Of a DNA stretch of 64,000 nt, positions 25,098 through 33,393 are shown in pieces. Below the pieces are notes generated by a model. It was not told the origin of the DNA, ran no database searches, and was given only the letters and a program-made list of their open reading frames with translations. The DNA is from an uncultured Bacillota bacterium (GTDB lineage: Bacteria; Bacillota_I; Bacilli_A; RF39; UBA660): assembly GCA_958428295.1 (NCBI GenBank), contig CAUAFL010000003.1, positions 53,705 through 117,704 of the forward strand, read 5' to 3'. The position numbers were made by a program, and so were the translations under genes. How positions within the stretch are numbered: the first letter of the stretch is position 1; every line of letters begins with the position of its first letter.

Positions 25098-25505
25098 ATG
25101 AATGATGAATTAAAAATGAAAGTGTATTCTTTTACCTTAGATTGTATAAATCCCTATGATCTAGCTAAATTTTATGCAAGGCTACTTAAGTGGGAGATTT
25201 TCTTTTATGATGAGCAATGGGCAGTTATTGGTCCAAAAGGAGTCACACAAGGTGCCTATCCGGGAATTACCTTTCAACGCAATCTTAACTATAAACCACC
25301 AGTATGGCCAGAGTCGTTGGCTTCCCAGCAGACAATGGCACATTTAGATTTTGCTGTCAATAATTTGGAAGAAGCCGTGGCATATGCCTTTCATTGTGGG
25401 GCAATTAAAGCTGATAAACAGTTTTCGGAAGACTGGACAGTTATGATTGATCCTGCGGGACATCCTTTTTGTTTATGTCAAATGAGATCTGTTTTTGAAC
25501 AATAA
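25098..25505 (+). CDS. VOC superfamily (glyoxalase-like) protein
   Basis: A 135-aa protein with the paired beta-alpha-beta-beta-beta modules of the vicinal oxygen chelate fold: first module from YSFTLDCINPYDLAKFYARLLKWE, second from MAHLDFAVNNLEEAVAYAFHCGA to WTVMIDPAGHPFCLCQ. Such proteins can be metal-dependent enzymes or drug-binding (bleomycin-like) proteins. The substrate is unknown. AAGGAGAG lies 10 bases upstream. Confidence 0.8.
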   Translation: MNDELKMKVYSFTLDCINPYDLAKFYARLLKWEIFFYDEQWAVIGPKGVTQGAYPGITFQRNLNYKPPVWPESLASQQTMAHLDFAVNNLEEAVAYAFHCGAIKADKQFSEDWTVMIDPAGHPFCLCQMRSVFEQ

Positions 25506-25566
25506 CATTATTTTTATAATAAATTAGGATAATAGATAAAAAATCCTATTTTTTTTGGTTAAAAAC

Positions 25567-25606
25567 TTGACAGCTGTTATATAGTGTTATAATATGTATG
25601 TAACAG
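25567..25606 (+). promoter_or_regulatory. Promoter with inverted-repeat operator of the GntR-ABC operon
   Basis: TTGACA (25567-25572) and TATAAT (25588-25593) with a short 15-base spacer. An inverted repeat CTGTTATATA (25574-25583)/TATGTAACAG (25597-25606) flanks the -10 with 9 of 10 positions matching. This is the likely operator for the GntR/YtrA-type protein encoded next, giving autoregulation. Confidence 0.7.
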
Positions 25607-25618
25607 TTGGGAGGCACT

Positions 25619-26002
25619 ATGAAAATAATTATCAGTAACAGTAGTTCTATTCCTATCTATGAACAGATTAAAAATGCTATTATAAGTCAAATTATGAATA
25701 ACGAATTGACAGAGGATGAGGCTTTACCTTCTATTAGAAGTTTGGCTCAGGATATTAGAATTAGTGTTATGACTATCAAAAAAGCTTATGATGAACTGGA
25801 AAAGGAAGGGTATATTAAATCTATTCAAGGGAAAGGAACTTTTATTGCTTCTAAAAATACAGAACTAGCGAAGGAACAAGCACAAAAAGAGATAGAAAAG
25901 CATATGGCTAAAGTGGTAGATATTTCGCTTAGATTTAGTATTCCTAAAAAAGAGTTGATAGAATTATTGGAAATATTTTACGGAAATGAGGATGAGTTAT
26001 GA
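25619..26002 (+). CDS. GntR family regulator, YtrA type
   Basis: A 127-aa short GntR protein: winged helix from IPIYEQIKNAIISQI through LPSIRSLAQDIRISVMTIKKAYDELEKEGYI and IQGKGTFIAS, followed by only about 45 residues for dimerisation and no effector domain, as in the YtrA subfamily. Those regulators control adjacent ABC transporters in response to cell-wall antibiotics or related stress. The ATG at 25619 is 4 bases after GGGAGG. It overlaps the ABC ATPase start by 4 bases. Confidence 0.9.
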   Translation: MKIIISNSSSIPIYEQIKNAIISQIMNNELTEDEALPSIRSLAQDIRISVMTIKKAYDELEKEGYIKSIQGKGTFIASKNTELAKEQAQKEIEKHMAKVVDISLRFSIPKKELIELLEIFYGNEDEL

Positions 26003-26859
26003 AAAAGGCAGTTGAAATAAAGGGCTTAATCAAAAAATATGATACAAAATTCCAATTAGGAAAGTTGGATATAGCTATTCAAAGTGGTTGTATTGTTGGT
26101 TTAATTGGTGAGAATGGAGCAGGAAAAACAACGCTTATTAAAGCATTGTTGAATATTATTAAGACTGATGCCGGGACTATTAAAATATTTGATAAAAATT
26201 ATCAAACAGAGGAGGCTAGTATAAAAGAAGAAATAGGGGTAGTGCTCGATAACATGTTTTTTCCTGAATTGTTATCACCTCGAGACATTAATTGTGTTAT
26301 GAAAGATTTATATAAAAGCTGGGATGAGGCATTATTTAATAAATATATAACCGCTTTTTCCTTACCATTTACGCAGCCATTAAAAGCAATGTCTAAAGGA
26401 ATGCGTAAAAAAGTAGAAATTGCTACGGCTCTTGCTCATCATCCTAAGTTATTAATACTTGATGAACCTACTAGTGGAATAGACCCGGTGATTAGAAGTG
26501 AGGTGCTAGATCTATTTTTAGATTTTGTGAAGGATGAGGATCATACAATTTTATTTTCTACACACATAACTAGTGATTTGGAACATATTGCAGACAAAAT
26601 TATTTTTATTGACAAAGGAAAATTAGTGTTAGATGATTCTCGCGATGTTCTTCTCGATAGTTATGGAATATTAAAATGTGCCATAGATCAGTTTTCTTCT
26701 TTAGACTCTGCTGATATTATTCGGTATAAAAAAGAGAAATATTGTTATCAAGTGTTAGTGAATAATAAAGAGCGAATTCGTAAAAAATACAAAAATTTAG
26801 TGGTTGATAAAATCACTTTGGAGGAACTTATGATTTTAATGATAAAGGGGGAAAAATAA
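25999..26859 (+). CDS. ABC transporter ATP-binding protein
   Basis: A 286-aa nucleotide-binding subunit: Walker A GENGAGKTT, signature region LKAMSKGMRKKVEIA (a degenerate LSGGQ), Walker B LLILDEPTSGID, and the H-loop His in STHIT. The C-terminal 60 residues are a variable regulatory tail. It works with the membrane protein encoded next and is controlled by the GntR gene before it. This is the YtrB-like export group; the substrate is unknown. Confidence 0.93.
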   Translation: MKKAVEIKGLIKKYDTKFQLGKLDIAIQSGCIVGLIGENGAGKTTLIKALLNIIKTDAGTIKIFDKNYQTEEASIKEEIGVVLDNMFFPELLSPRDINCVMKDLYKSWDEALFNKYITAFSLPFTQPLKAMSKGMRKKVEIATALAHHPKLLILDEPTSGIDPVIRSEVLDLFLDFVKDEDHTILFSTHITSDLEHIADKIIFIDKGKLVLDDSRDVLLDSYGILKCAIDQFSSLDSADIIRYKKEKYCYQVLVNNKERIRKKYKNLVVDKITLEELMILMIKGEK

Positions 26860-27479
26860 TGTGGGGCTTAGTGAAAAAAGATTTATTAATGATAAGAGGT
26901 AATTTAAAACTTATTGCGGTTATGTTTGTAGTATTCTTATTGTTAGCGATGGGGGGAAATGGTAATTTTTCTTTCATTCCAGCCTTTGTTTGTATCATGT
27001 TATTTATGTCGACTTTTAGTTATGATGAATATAATCAGTGGGATGCCTATGCTGCAACACTTCCCAATGGTCGAAGAAATGTAGTAAAATCAAAATATTT
27101 AGCGACGCTTATTCTAGTTTTCTTTTCTATTATTATTACGATGTCAGTTTGCTTCCTGCTCAGTTTTTTCCAGAAAGATCTTAATAGAGAGCAAATTTTA
27201 CCTATGATGTTAGGTAGTGGCGTAGTTATTCTTTTCCTTCAAGCGATTATGTATCCTTTAATATTTAAATTTGGCATTGAAAAAAGCCGTATCGGCATTT
27301 TCGTTGGTATTTTTGGTTTTTCTTCGCTAGTGGCTTTTTTACTTAAAAAAGGATTTCCTAGTCCGATTGTGACATTTGTCACTAACTATTGGCAAATTTT
27401 ATTACCACTAGTGGTTGTTTTAACTTTTATTGGTTCTTATTTGTTATCACAAAAGATATATTCAAAGAAAGAATTTTAA
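26859..27479 (+). CDS. ABC-2 type membrane subunit
   Basis: A 206-aa protein with about six membrane helices. The N-terminus MWGLVKKDLLMIRGNLKL is typical of ABC-2 permeases, and the internal segment DEYNQWDAYAATLPNGRRNVVKSKYLA matches the short permeases paired with YtrA-type regulators. The start shares one base with the ATPase stop. It completes a three-gene operon; the next gene is convergent. Confidence 0.88.
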   Translation: MWGLVKKDLLMIRGNLKLIAVMFVVFLLLAMGGNGNFSFIPAFVCIMLFMSTFSYDEYNQWDAYAATLPNGRRNVVKSKYLATLILVFFSIIITMSVCFLLSFFQKDLNREQILPMMLGSGVVILFLQAIMYPLIFKFGIEKSRIGIFVGIFGFSSLVAFLLKKGFPSPIVTFVTNYWQILLPLVVVLTFIGSYLLSQKIYSKKEF

Positions 27480-27482
27480 AGC

Positions 27483-28637
27483 TTATCCTTTAAATAATTC
27501 AGTAAATGTTTTTGTTACAAACTGTGGGTCATTAAGCTTTTCCTCTAAATAATGGTTAAAGTTGTTTTGATTGATTTTTTGATTTTTACAAATATCTTCG
27601 TAATGAGGATATTTTGTTTGTAGGGTCTTTTTTTCAATATGATAATGGTTACCACTAAAATTGTAAGTAATAGCTTGGGTATTAGCGATTAGGGCAAAGA
27701 TAGAAACTGAATTGTAGAGCAGGGCTCTTTGTAAATATAAATTGTCTGTAATATACCAGTCTGTAATATGATAATCAATAATCAGTTCTAACTTAGATGT
27801 ATCTATTTGAAATACATACCCATATTCTGATAGGGGTAGAGCGTTAATTAGATTTCCATCATTACTATTATTACCTACATATTTATTTTGGTATTGAATA
27901 ATTTTTTTAATACCACTTTTATTTCTGTTAAAAGGAGAGCGGGGGATTGTTTTTAAAGTATGCTCTTTTTTAGTATCAATAAAATAATACTCACTATTTG
28001 TATCTTTGTTAATTCTGAAGACACGGTAAAAGGGAGTATGGTAAACAGTAGTGTTATTTATTGTTTCTTTTAAATAACAAAAACGAGGGGCTTGTTGATT
28101 TTTAACGACATTGACAAAATCTAAGAATAGCAAGAGACTTATGATAAGAATTAAAAAACTGACACTGATAAGAGCACTTTTTATCAAGGTGTATTGCTTT
28201 GTTAATTTTCTTATTCCAACAAGAGTAATAATAATTCCTAAAAGTGTATATCCTATGCTAAAGTTACTTTCTGATGGAAAAATAGAGATAGCGATGAGAA
28301 TTAGAAGAAGGCCAAAGAATAGTAATATAAAACCTAAAGCTTTGTTTTTATCGGTAATTTTTTGTTGACTATACTTTAAGGTGCGCACCATATTTTCTTC
28401 TAATTTTGAAGGATAATTCTGACGGTTTAGTTTTTCGCCACTTAATAATTCATTAATTGTGATTCCTAATTCCTGTGAAAGAGGGGAAAATAAAGATAGA
28501 TCCGGTAGTCCTCTCCCATTTTCCCATTTTGAGATAGTACGATTTGTGACTCCTAATTTTTCAGCTAATTGTGCTTGTGTTAATTTTTTTTCTTTGCGGC
28601 AACTGGCAATAAAGTGTCCAATTTTTTGTTGATCCAT
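27483..28637 (-). CDS. Membrane-bound XRE-family regulator
   Basis: A 384-aa protein. Residues 1-65 are an XRE helix-turn-helix (LTQAQLAEKLGVTNRTISKWENGRGLPDLS). Three membrane helices follow at about 98-170, and then a soluble, probably extracytoplasmic domain of about 210 residues that I do not recognise. The design suggests one-component sensing across the membrane. It is convergent with the ABC operon and separated from tkt by their two promoters. Its target is unknown. Confidence 0.82.
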   Translation of the reverse strand: MDQQKIGHFIASCRKEKKLTQAQLAEKLGVTNRTISKWENGRGLPDLSLFSPLSQELGITINELLSGEKLNRQNYPSKLEENMVRTLKYSQQKITDKNKALGFILLFFGLLLILIAISIFPSESNFSIGYTLLGIIITLVGIRKLTKQYTLIKSALISVSFLILIISLLLFLDFVNVVKNQQAPRFCYLKETINNTTVYHTPFYRVFRINKDTNSEYYFIDTKKEHTLKTIPRSPFNRNKSGIKKIIQYQNKYVGNNSNDGNLINALPLSEYGYVFQIDTSKLELIIDYHITDWYITDNLYLQRALLYNSVSIFALIANTQAITYNFSGNHYHIEKKTLQTKYPHYEDICKNQKINQNNFNHYLEEKLNDPQFVTKTFTELFKG

Positions 28638-28753
28638 AAAATTTTTCCTTTCCTTCTTTATTTATAACCTATCTTTTTTCTTTTGTACAGGAACTAAAAG
28701 TAGAGTGGGTTATTTTAAATCTTATTTTGTAAAAATAAGTAGGTAAGGCTTTT

Positions 28754-28781
28754 TTGACAACTAACAAAAATATGGTATGAT
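28754..28781 (+). promoter_or_regulatory. Sigma-A promoter of tkt
   Basis: TTGACA (28754-28759), a 16-base spacer, TATGAT (28776-28781). Confidence 0.8.
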
Positions 28782-28811
28782 AGTATTAAAAGTGATTAGG
28801 AGATGACAAAC

Positions 28812-30794
28812 ATGTTAGCATTCAATAGGAATATGGAAAAAGAAGTGAATGAAGAAAAAATTGTTGACCAAATTCGAGCTTTAGGAATAGACATGATTCA
28901 TGAGGCTCAAAGTGGTCATCCAGGCATTGTCCTAGGAGCCGCTAATTTAATTTATACTATTTATGCACATCACTTACGGTTTGATCCGCAGCACCCCCAT
29001 TATTTTAATCGTGATCGTTTTGTTATGAGTGCGGGGCATGGTTCAGCACTATTGTATGCTACTTTATGTATGGCTGGTTACCCTTTAGAAATTGAAGATT
29101 TAAAAAAATTTCGTCAACTTGACTCGATTACTCCGGGACATCCTGAGTTCGGTTTAACGCCGGGGGTTGAAGCAACGACTGGTCCTTTGGGACAAGGTTT
29201 TGCTATGTCCGTAGGATTAGCTATGGCTTCTAAACATAGTGCTGCTTTAATAAATAAGAATAAGTGTGATGTCATTGATTATCGTGTTTACTGCTTATGC
29301 GGTGATGGTGATTTAATGGAAGGAATTAGCTATGAGGCTGCTAGTTTAGCAGGAACGTTAGCACTGAATAATTTGATTGTGTTGTATGATTCTAATCATA
29401 TTTGTTTAGATGGGGAAACGAAAACAACTTTTACGGAGCAAATAGAAGAGCGGTTTCGCGCTTTCAACTGGGATGTGGTGACAGTAAATGATGATATTGC
29501 TGCTATTGATAAAGCCATTGAGAAAGCTAAAAGTAATGATAAACCTAGTCTCATTCAAGTGAAAACGACTATCGGCAGATACTCTAATGAGGCAGGCAAA
29601 AATATTGTTCATGGGCGTCCTTTAGATATAGAAGATATTACTCAGATAAAAAAGCAGATGAATTTACGAGATATACCTTTTGCTGTCTCTAGTGAAGCTT
29701 TAGAAGATTTTCAGGGGATGATCATAAAACGTAATCAAAATCTTTATCAAGATTGGCAGGGGAAGGTTTCCTCTTTAGAAGAAACAGAAAAAGAACTTCT
29801 TACTTTATTGATGCAACAAGATAAAAAAGTAATGCTTCTAAATATGAATTATGAGCAACCAGAAAATGGCAAAGAATCACTACGAATTGCTTCGTCTAAA
29901 GTGTTGAATGCGCTTGCTCAGACCAGTCCCTTAATTTTGGGGGGAGCGGCTGATTTAGCAAGTAGTACTTTGACAACCTTGCAGGGGGAGGAAATATTTT
30001 CTAAAACTAATTATGCAGGACGTAATATTTTATTTGGTGTTCGGGAGTTTGCGATGGCGGCCATTGCCAATGGTTTGGCCCTAGGTGGTTTTCGACCATT
30101 TGTAGCAACTTATTTAAGCTTTAGTGATTATTTAAAACCAGCCTTACGCCTCAGTTGTTTAATGAATTTGCCGGTTGTCTATATTTTTAGTCATGATTCT
30201 ATTTCTGTGGGGGAAGATGGACCGACGCATCAACCAGTGGAACAATTAGTGGCATTGCGTGCTACTCCTAATTTAGAGGTATTTCGCCCAGCGGATAGTA
30301 ATGAAGTGATCGGGTGTTATAAAACAATTTTTGAGCAAGTAAAACCTGCTGCTATTATTCTTGGTCGCAATCAAACGCCTATTTTAGCGACTACTTCTGT
30401 TCCTTTTGTAGCCAGCGGAGCTTATATTGTAAAACATGAAGAACGTAAGTTAGATGGTATTATTATTGCCACGGGAGAAGAAGTATCTTTGGCTTTAGAG
30501 ATCATTCAATTATTGTTAGAGAAAGGATACGATTTACGTCTTGTCAGTATGCCATCGATAGAACGTTATCAGCAAATGTTTGAAGATGAAAAAGAAGTAT
30601 TGTTACCGGTGGGAATTAAGAAATTTGTGATTGAAAAATCTTCTTCTTATTCCTGGTATTCTTTTGTCTATAATCAAAATTATTTATTTACGGTGGATCA
30701 ATTTGGTCAAAGTGCTAATAAAGAGTCATTAGATGAGGCTTTTGGATTTACTAAAGAAGTGATTGCTGGTAAAATTGAGGAATTGCTCAAATAA
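28812..30794 (+). CDS. tkt: Transketolase
   Basis: Thiamine diphosphate enzyme of the non-oxidative pentose phosphate pathway. 660 aa, the usual length. TPP/Mg2+ domain: HEAQSGHPG, GHGSALLY, then CGDGDLMEG with the GDG...N motif completed by NLIVLYDSNHI. The pyrimidine domain has FGVREFAMAAIANG and HDSISVGEDGPTHQP. AGGAG at 28798-28802 touches the ATG at 28803, so the ATG at 28812 is chosen. The order tkt-sirA-yneF is the same as in B. subtilis. Confidence 0.96.
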   Translation: MLAFNRNMEKEVNEEKIVDQIRALGIDMIHEAQSGHPGIVLGAANLIYTIYAHHLRFDPQHPHYFNRDRFVMSAGHGSALLYATLCMAGYPLEIEDLKKFRQLDSITPGHPEFGLTPGVEATTGPLGQGFAMSVGLAMASKHSAALINKNKCDVIDYRVYCLCGDGDLMEGISYEAASLAGTLALNNLIVLYDSNHICLDGETKTTFTEQIEERFRAFNWDVVTVNDDIAAIDKAIEKAKSNDKPSLIQVKTTIGRYSNEAGKNIVHGRPLDIEDITQIKKQMNLRDIPFAVSSEALEDFQGMIIKRNQNLYQDWQGKVSSLEETEKELLTLLMQQDKKVMLLNMNYEQPENGKESLRIASSKVLNALAQTSPLILGGAADLASSTLTTLQGEEIFSKTNYAGRNILFGVREFAMAAIANGLALGGFRPFVATYLSFSDYLKPALRLSCLMNLPVVYIFSHDSISVGEDGPTHQPVEQLVALRATPNLEVFRPADSNEVIGCYKTIFEQVKPAAIILGRNQTPILATTSVPFVASGAYIVKHEERKLDGIIIATGEEVSLALEIIQLLLEKGYDLRLVSMPSIERYQQMFEDEKEVLLPVGIKKFVIEKSSSYSWYSFVYNQNYLFTVDQFGQSANKESLDEAFGFTKEVIAGKIEELLK

Positions 30795-30819
30795 TTCGAC
30801 AAAAAATGTAAAACTTTCT

Positions 30820-30828
30820 TGATATAGT
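30820..30828 (+). promoter_or_regulatory. Extended -10 promoter of sirA-like gene
   Basis: TG-A-TATAGT ending 15 bases before the ATG at 30844. The ribosome site GTGGTGAT begins 4 bases after the -10. Confidence 0.6.
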
Positions 30829-30843
30829 CATAGTGGTGATTAT

Positions 30844-31269
30844 ATGAGAGAGTTTTTTATTTTTGATGTGAAAGAAGAGTTTAAAGATTTATATATCGAT
30901 AAACCGTCTATTTTATATAATATATTTGAACAAATTTATTTATTAAAAAAGGAAGATGTAGCTTATGGTTATAGCCTATTTTCTCAATTGACTAAAAAAA
31001 TAGACAAGGAAAAGTTTGATCATCATCTGTTTATTACTTATCATCAGACGATTCCATATAGTAAAAAAGAAAATACACATTATTATAATAATCCAGCACA
31101 TAATGAGGTAAGTACTTTAGAAATTAAACGTGCTTATATGAAAGTAACGACGAATTACTATAATTCTTTTTTCCTAACAACTTTTAATACCTTAAATAAT
31201 CATTATTTTGTCTGTGATTTTAAAAATCAAGATTATTTCTTTTTAGAAACACGAAAAATGCTTGTGTGA
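30844..31269 (+). CDS. sirA: SirA-like protein (sporulation inhibitor of replication family)
   Basis: A 141-aa soluble protein. Ends match the SirA/YneE family: an N-terminal F-x-VKEEF-x-x-LY-x-x-K-x-x-x-LY-x-x-FE and a C-terminal FVCDFKNQDYFFLE before a short tail. In B. subtilis SirA binds domain I of DnaA and blocks initiation during early sporulation. Location supports the call, because the gene lies between tkt and yneF exactly as there. The middle is divergent, so a DnaA-directed role here is inference; no sporulation gene is visible in the window. Confidence 0.62.
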   Translation: MREFFIFDVKEEFKDLYIDKPSILYNIFEQIYLLKKEDVAYGYSLFSQLTKKIDKEKFDHHLFITYHQTIPYSKKENTHYYNNPAHNEVSTLEIKRAYMKVTTNYYNSFFLTTFNTLNNHYFVCDFKNQDYFFLETRKMLV

Positions 31270-31311
31270 TAGCTTTTTTTCCTGTAAAATGATCAGTGAG
31301 GAGATGAGATC

Positions 31312-31521
31312 ATGGGACATGATATTTTATTAGTCGTGATTGGCTTGGTGGTAGGTCTTGCGATTGGTTTTTTCGTAGCGCGGTTTGTTACTAAGAGATA
31401 TATGAAGAAAAATCCACCTATTAATGAGGAAATGATTAAGGCGTTGATGACACAAATGGGACGTAAACCTAGTCAGAAACAAGTCAATCAAATGATGAAA
31501 TCAATGGAAAAATATCAATAA
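31312..31521 (+). CDS. yneF: YneF family (UPF0154) small membrane protein
   Basis: A 69-aa protein with one N-terminal membrane helix (residues 5-24, LLVVIGLVVGLAIGFFVARF) and a cytoplasmic tail with the family string KNPPINEEMIKALMTQMGRKPSQKQVNQMM. Function is unknown although it is conserved in Bacilli and Mollicutes. It has a GAGGAGATGAG ribosome site and follows the SirA-like gene. Confidence 0.93.
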   Translation: MGHDILLVVIGLVVGLAIGFFVARFVTKRYMKKNPPINEEMIKALMTQMGRKPSQKQVNQMMKSMEKYQ

Positions 31522-31523
31522 GG

Positions 31524-31546
31524 AAACAGCTTTTGCTGTTTTTTTC
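31524..31546 (+). terminator. Terminator after yneF
   Basis: AAACAGC (31524-31530) pairs with GCTGTTT (31535-31541) around TTTT, followed by a T-run. Confidence 0.85.
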
Positions 31547-31575
31547 TTGTCAGTATGGTAAAAATGTGGTATGAT
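31547..31575 (+). promoter_or_regulatory. Promoter of tRNA-Gln and probably gltX
   Basis: TTGTCA (31547-31552), a 17-base spacer, TATGAT (31570-31575), 13 bases before the tRNA. Confidence 0.8.
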
Positions 31576-31588
31576 TTGTATGAATTAT

Positions 31589-31663
31589 TGCCCTATAGCC
31601 AAGTGGTAAGGCAGTGCGCTCTGACCGCATTATGCGTTAGTTCGAATCTAACTAGGGCAGCCA
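31589..31663 (+). tRNA. tRNA-Gln (anticodon CTG)
   Basis: Acceptor TGCCCTA/TAGGGCA with the U1-A72 pair typical of bacterial tRNA-Gln, D arm AGCCAAGTGGTAAGGC, anticodon loop CTCTGAC (CTG, codon CAG), T arm TTAGTTCGAATCTAA, discriminator G, encoded CCA. No terminator follows before gltX, which starts 39 bases later. Confidence 0.94.
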
Positions 31664-31702
31664 ATGAATATAAGATAATTTTGAATAAATGGAGTGAGAA
31701 CA

Positions 31703-33346
31703 ATGAATCAGGAATTAGCCGAACTTTTATTTCCCGATGTCAAGATGGATGTTACAGAAATTGAGGCACAGTATCCTCCTCGTCAACTAGATGAAAAAGC
31801 GATGGTGACACGGTTTGCCCCTAGTCCCACGGGTTTTATGCATGTAGGAAATTTATGTGGTGCTTTTATTGATTTTGTTTTTGCACAACAATCGAAAGGT
31901 GTTTTTTATCTACGAATTGAGGATACGGATAGTAAAAGAGAAGTCGCTGGGGCAGTAGAGGCTATTTTACAAGGTTTAAAAGATTTTGGAATAGCTTACC
32001 AAGAAGGCTACCCTTTAGGTGGTGCTTATGGTCCTTATGTGCAAAGCAAACGGGTACCAATCTACCAGGCTTATGTTAAAAAAATGGTAGCGGAAGGCTA
32101 TGCCTATCCTTGTTTTATGACGGAAGAAGAAATTGCTAATATTCGTGCTGGTCAAGAGTTAAGAAAAGAAAAAATAGGAATCTATGGGCATTATGCTGTG
32201 GATCGTGATTTATCCTTGGAAGAAGTAAAAGCACATTTAGAAAAAGGTGATGCTTATGTTATTCGTTTAAAATCACCAGGAGATTCTCATAAAGAAGTTA
32301 TATTACATGATTTAGTTAAAGGAGATATTGTTCTTCCTGAAAATGAAATAGATCATCCATTATTAAAAAAAGATGGGATACCAACTTATCATTTAGCACA
32401 TGTTATAGATGATCATTTAATGCACACTACGCATGTGGTTCGTGGAGATGAATGGGTTCCTAGCTTTCCGTTTCACTTACAATTAACTAAAATTTTAGGC
32501 TTTAAGATGCCTAAATATGTTCATGTAGCGCCTCTTACTAAAAAGGAAGACGGCAAAATTCGTAAATTGAGTAAACGAAAGGATCCTGAATTTGCTGTTA
32601 GTTATTATGCAGAAAAGGGAATTCCTAAAGAGGCGGTAAAATTATATTTAGCAACCTTAATTAATACTAATTTTGAAGAATGGTATATCCAAAATCAAGA
32701 TAAGTCAATTGCTGATTTTACGTTTTCTTTTAAGAAAATGCCTACTGGTGGTACTTTATTTGATATGGAAAAACTATCAAATATTAGTCGTACCTATTTT
32801 TCTAGATTAACGGCAGAAAAAATTTATGAAGATGCTCTTGTTTATTATAAGAAATATGATGCTGAATTTTATGATTTATTAGTCCAATTTAAGGAAAAGA
32901 TGATTGCCTTTTTAGATATTGAGCGAAATGGCAAGCGTCCACGAAAAGATATTGCAACGTATTTAGATATTAAGAAGGAAAGTTGGTACCTCTTTGATCA
33001 CCTTTTCTATCAAGAAGGTGTTTATGCTTCTTTCTTAGAAGAACCAGCTGATATTTTGTTGTTGCAAGATTACTGTAAAGTTTATCGAAAAGAAGATACC
33101 CAAGAAGAATGGTATCAACGCATTCAAAAATTGGCAGAGGAAAATGGCTATGCACCATCGATAAAGATGTATAAAAAACAAGAACAGTTATATAAGGGAC
33201 ATATCGGAGATATTTGTGAAGCAATTCGGCATGTATTAACAGCGAGAAGTAGGACTCCTAATTTATATGAATTGTTACAAATTATTGGGATTGAGGAGTT
33301 TGAAAAGCGAATCGCCTTTTATCAAAAACAGTTGTTAAGAAAATAG
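31703..33346 (+). CDS. gltX: Glutamyl-tRNA synthetase
   Basis: A 547-aa class I synthetase. The Rossmann signature RFAPSPTGFMHVGN holds the HIGH motif (HVGN), followed by RIEDTDSKRE; the KMSKS loop is KLSKRKD. The C-terminal half is the helical anticodon-binding part. The protein is longer than the common 480-500 aa form. It may be non-discriminating and charge tRNA-Gln for GatCAB conversion; the tRNA-Gln gene directly upstream makes this attractive but does not prove it. GGAG lies 8 bases before the ATG at 31703; an upstream GTG overlaps that site. Confidence 0.93.
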   Translation: MNQELAELLFPDVKMDVTEIEAQYPPRQLDEKAMVTRFAPSPTGFMHVGNLCGAFIDFVFAQQSKGVFYLRIEDTDSKREVAGAVEAILQGLKDFGIAYQEGYPLGGAYGPYVQSKRVPIYQAYVKKMVAEGYAYPCFMTEEEIANIRAGQELRKEKIGIYGHYAVDRDLSLEEVKAHLEKGDAYVIRLKSPGDSHKEVILHDLVKGDIVLPENEIDHPLLKKDGIPTYHLAHVIDDHLMHTTHVVRGDEWVPSFPFHLQLTKILGFKMPKYVHVAPLTKKEDGKIRKLSKRKDPEFAVSYYAEKGIPKEAVKLYLATLINTNFEEWYIQNQDKSIADFTFSFKKMPTGGTLFDMEKLSNISRTYFSRLTAEKIYEDALVYYKKYDAEFYDLLVQFKEKMIAFLDIERNGKRPRKDIATYLDIKKESWYLFDHLFYQEGVYASFLEEPADILLLQDYCKVYRKEDTQEEWYQRIQKLAEENGYAPSIKMYKKQEQLYKGHIGDICEAIRHVLTARSRTPNLYELLQIIGIEEFEKRIAFYQKQLLRK

Positions 33347-33393
33347 ACCCTAAAAAGACAGTTTATTTTCTTTACTAAGTGAGGTCTTTAAAA

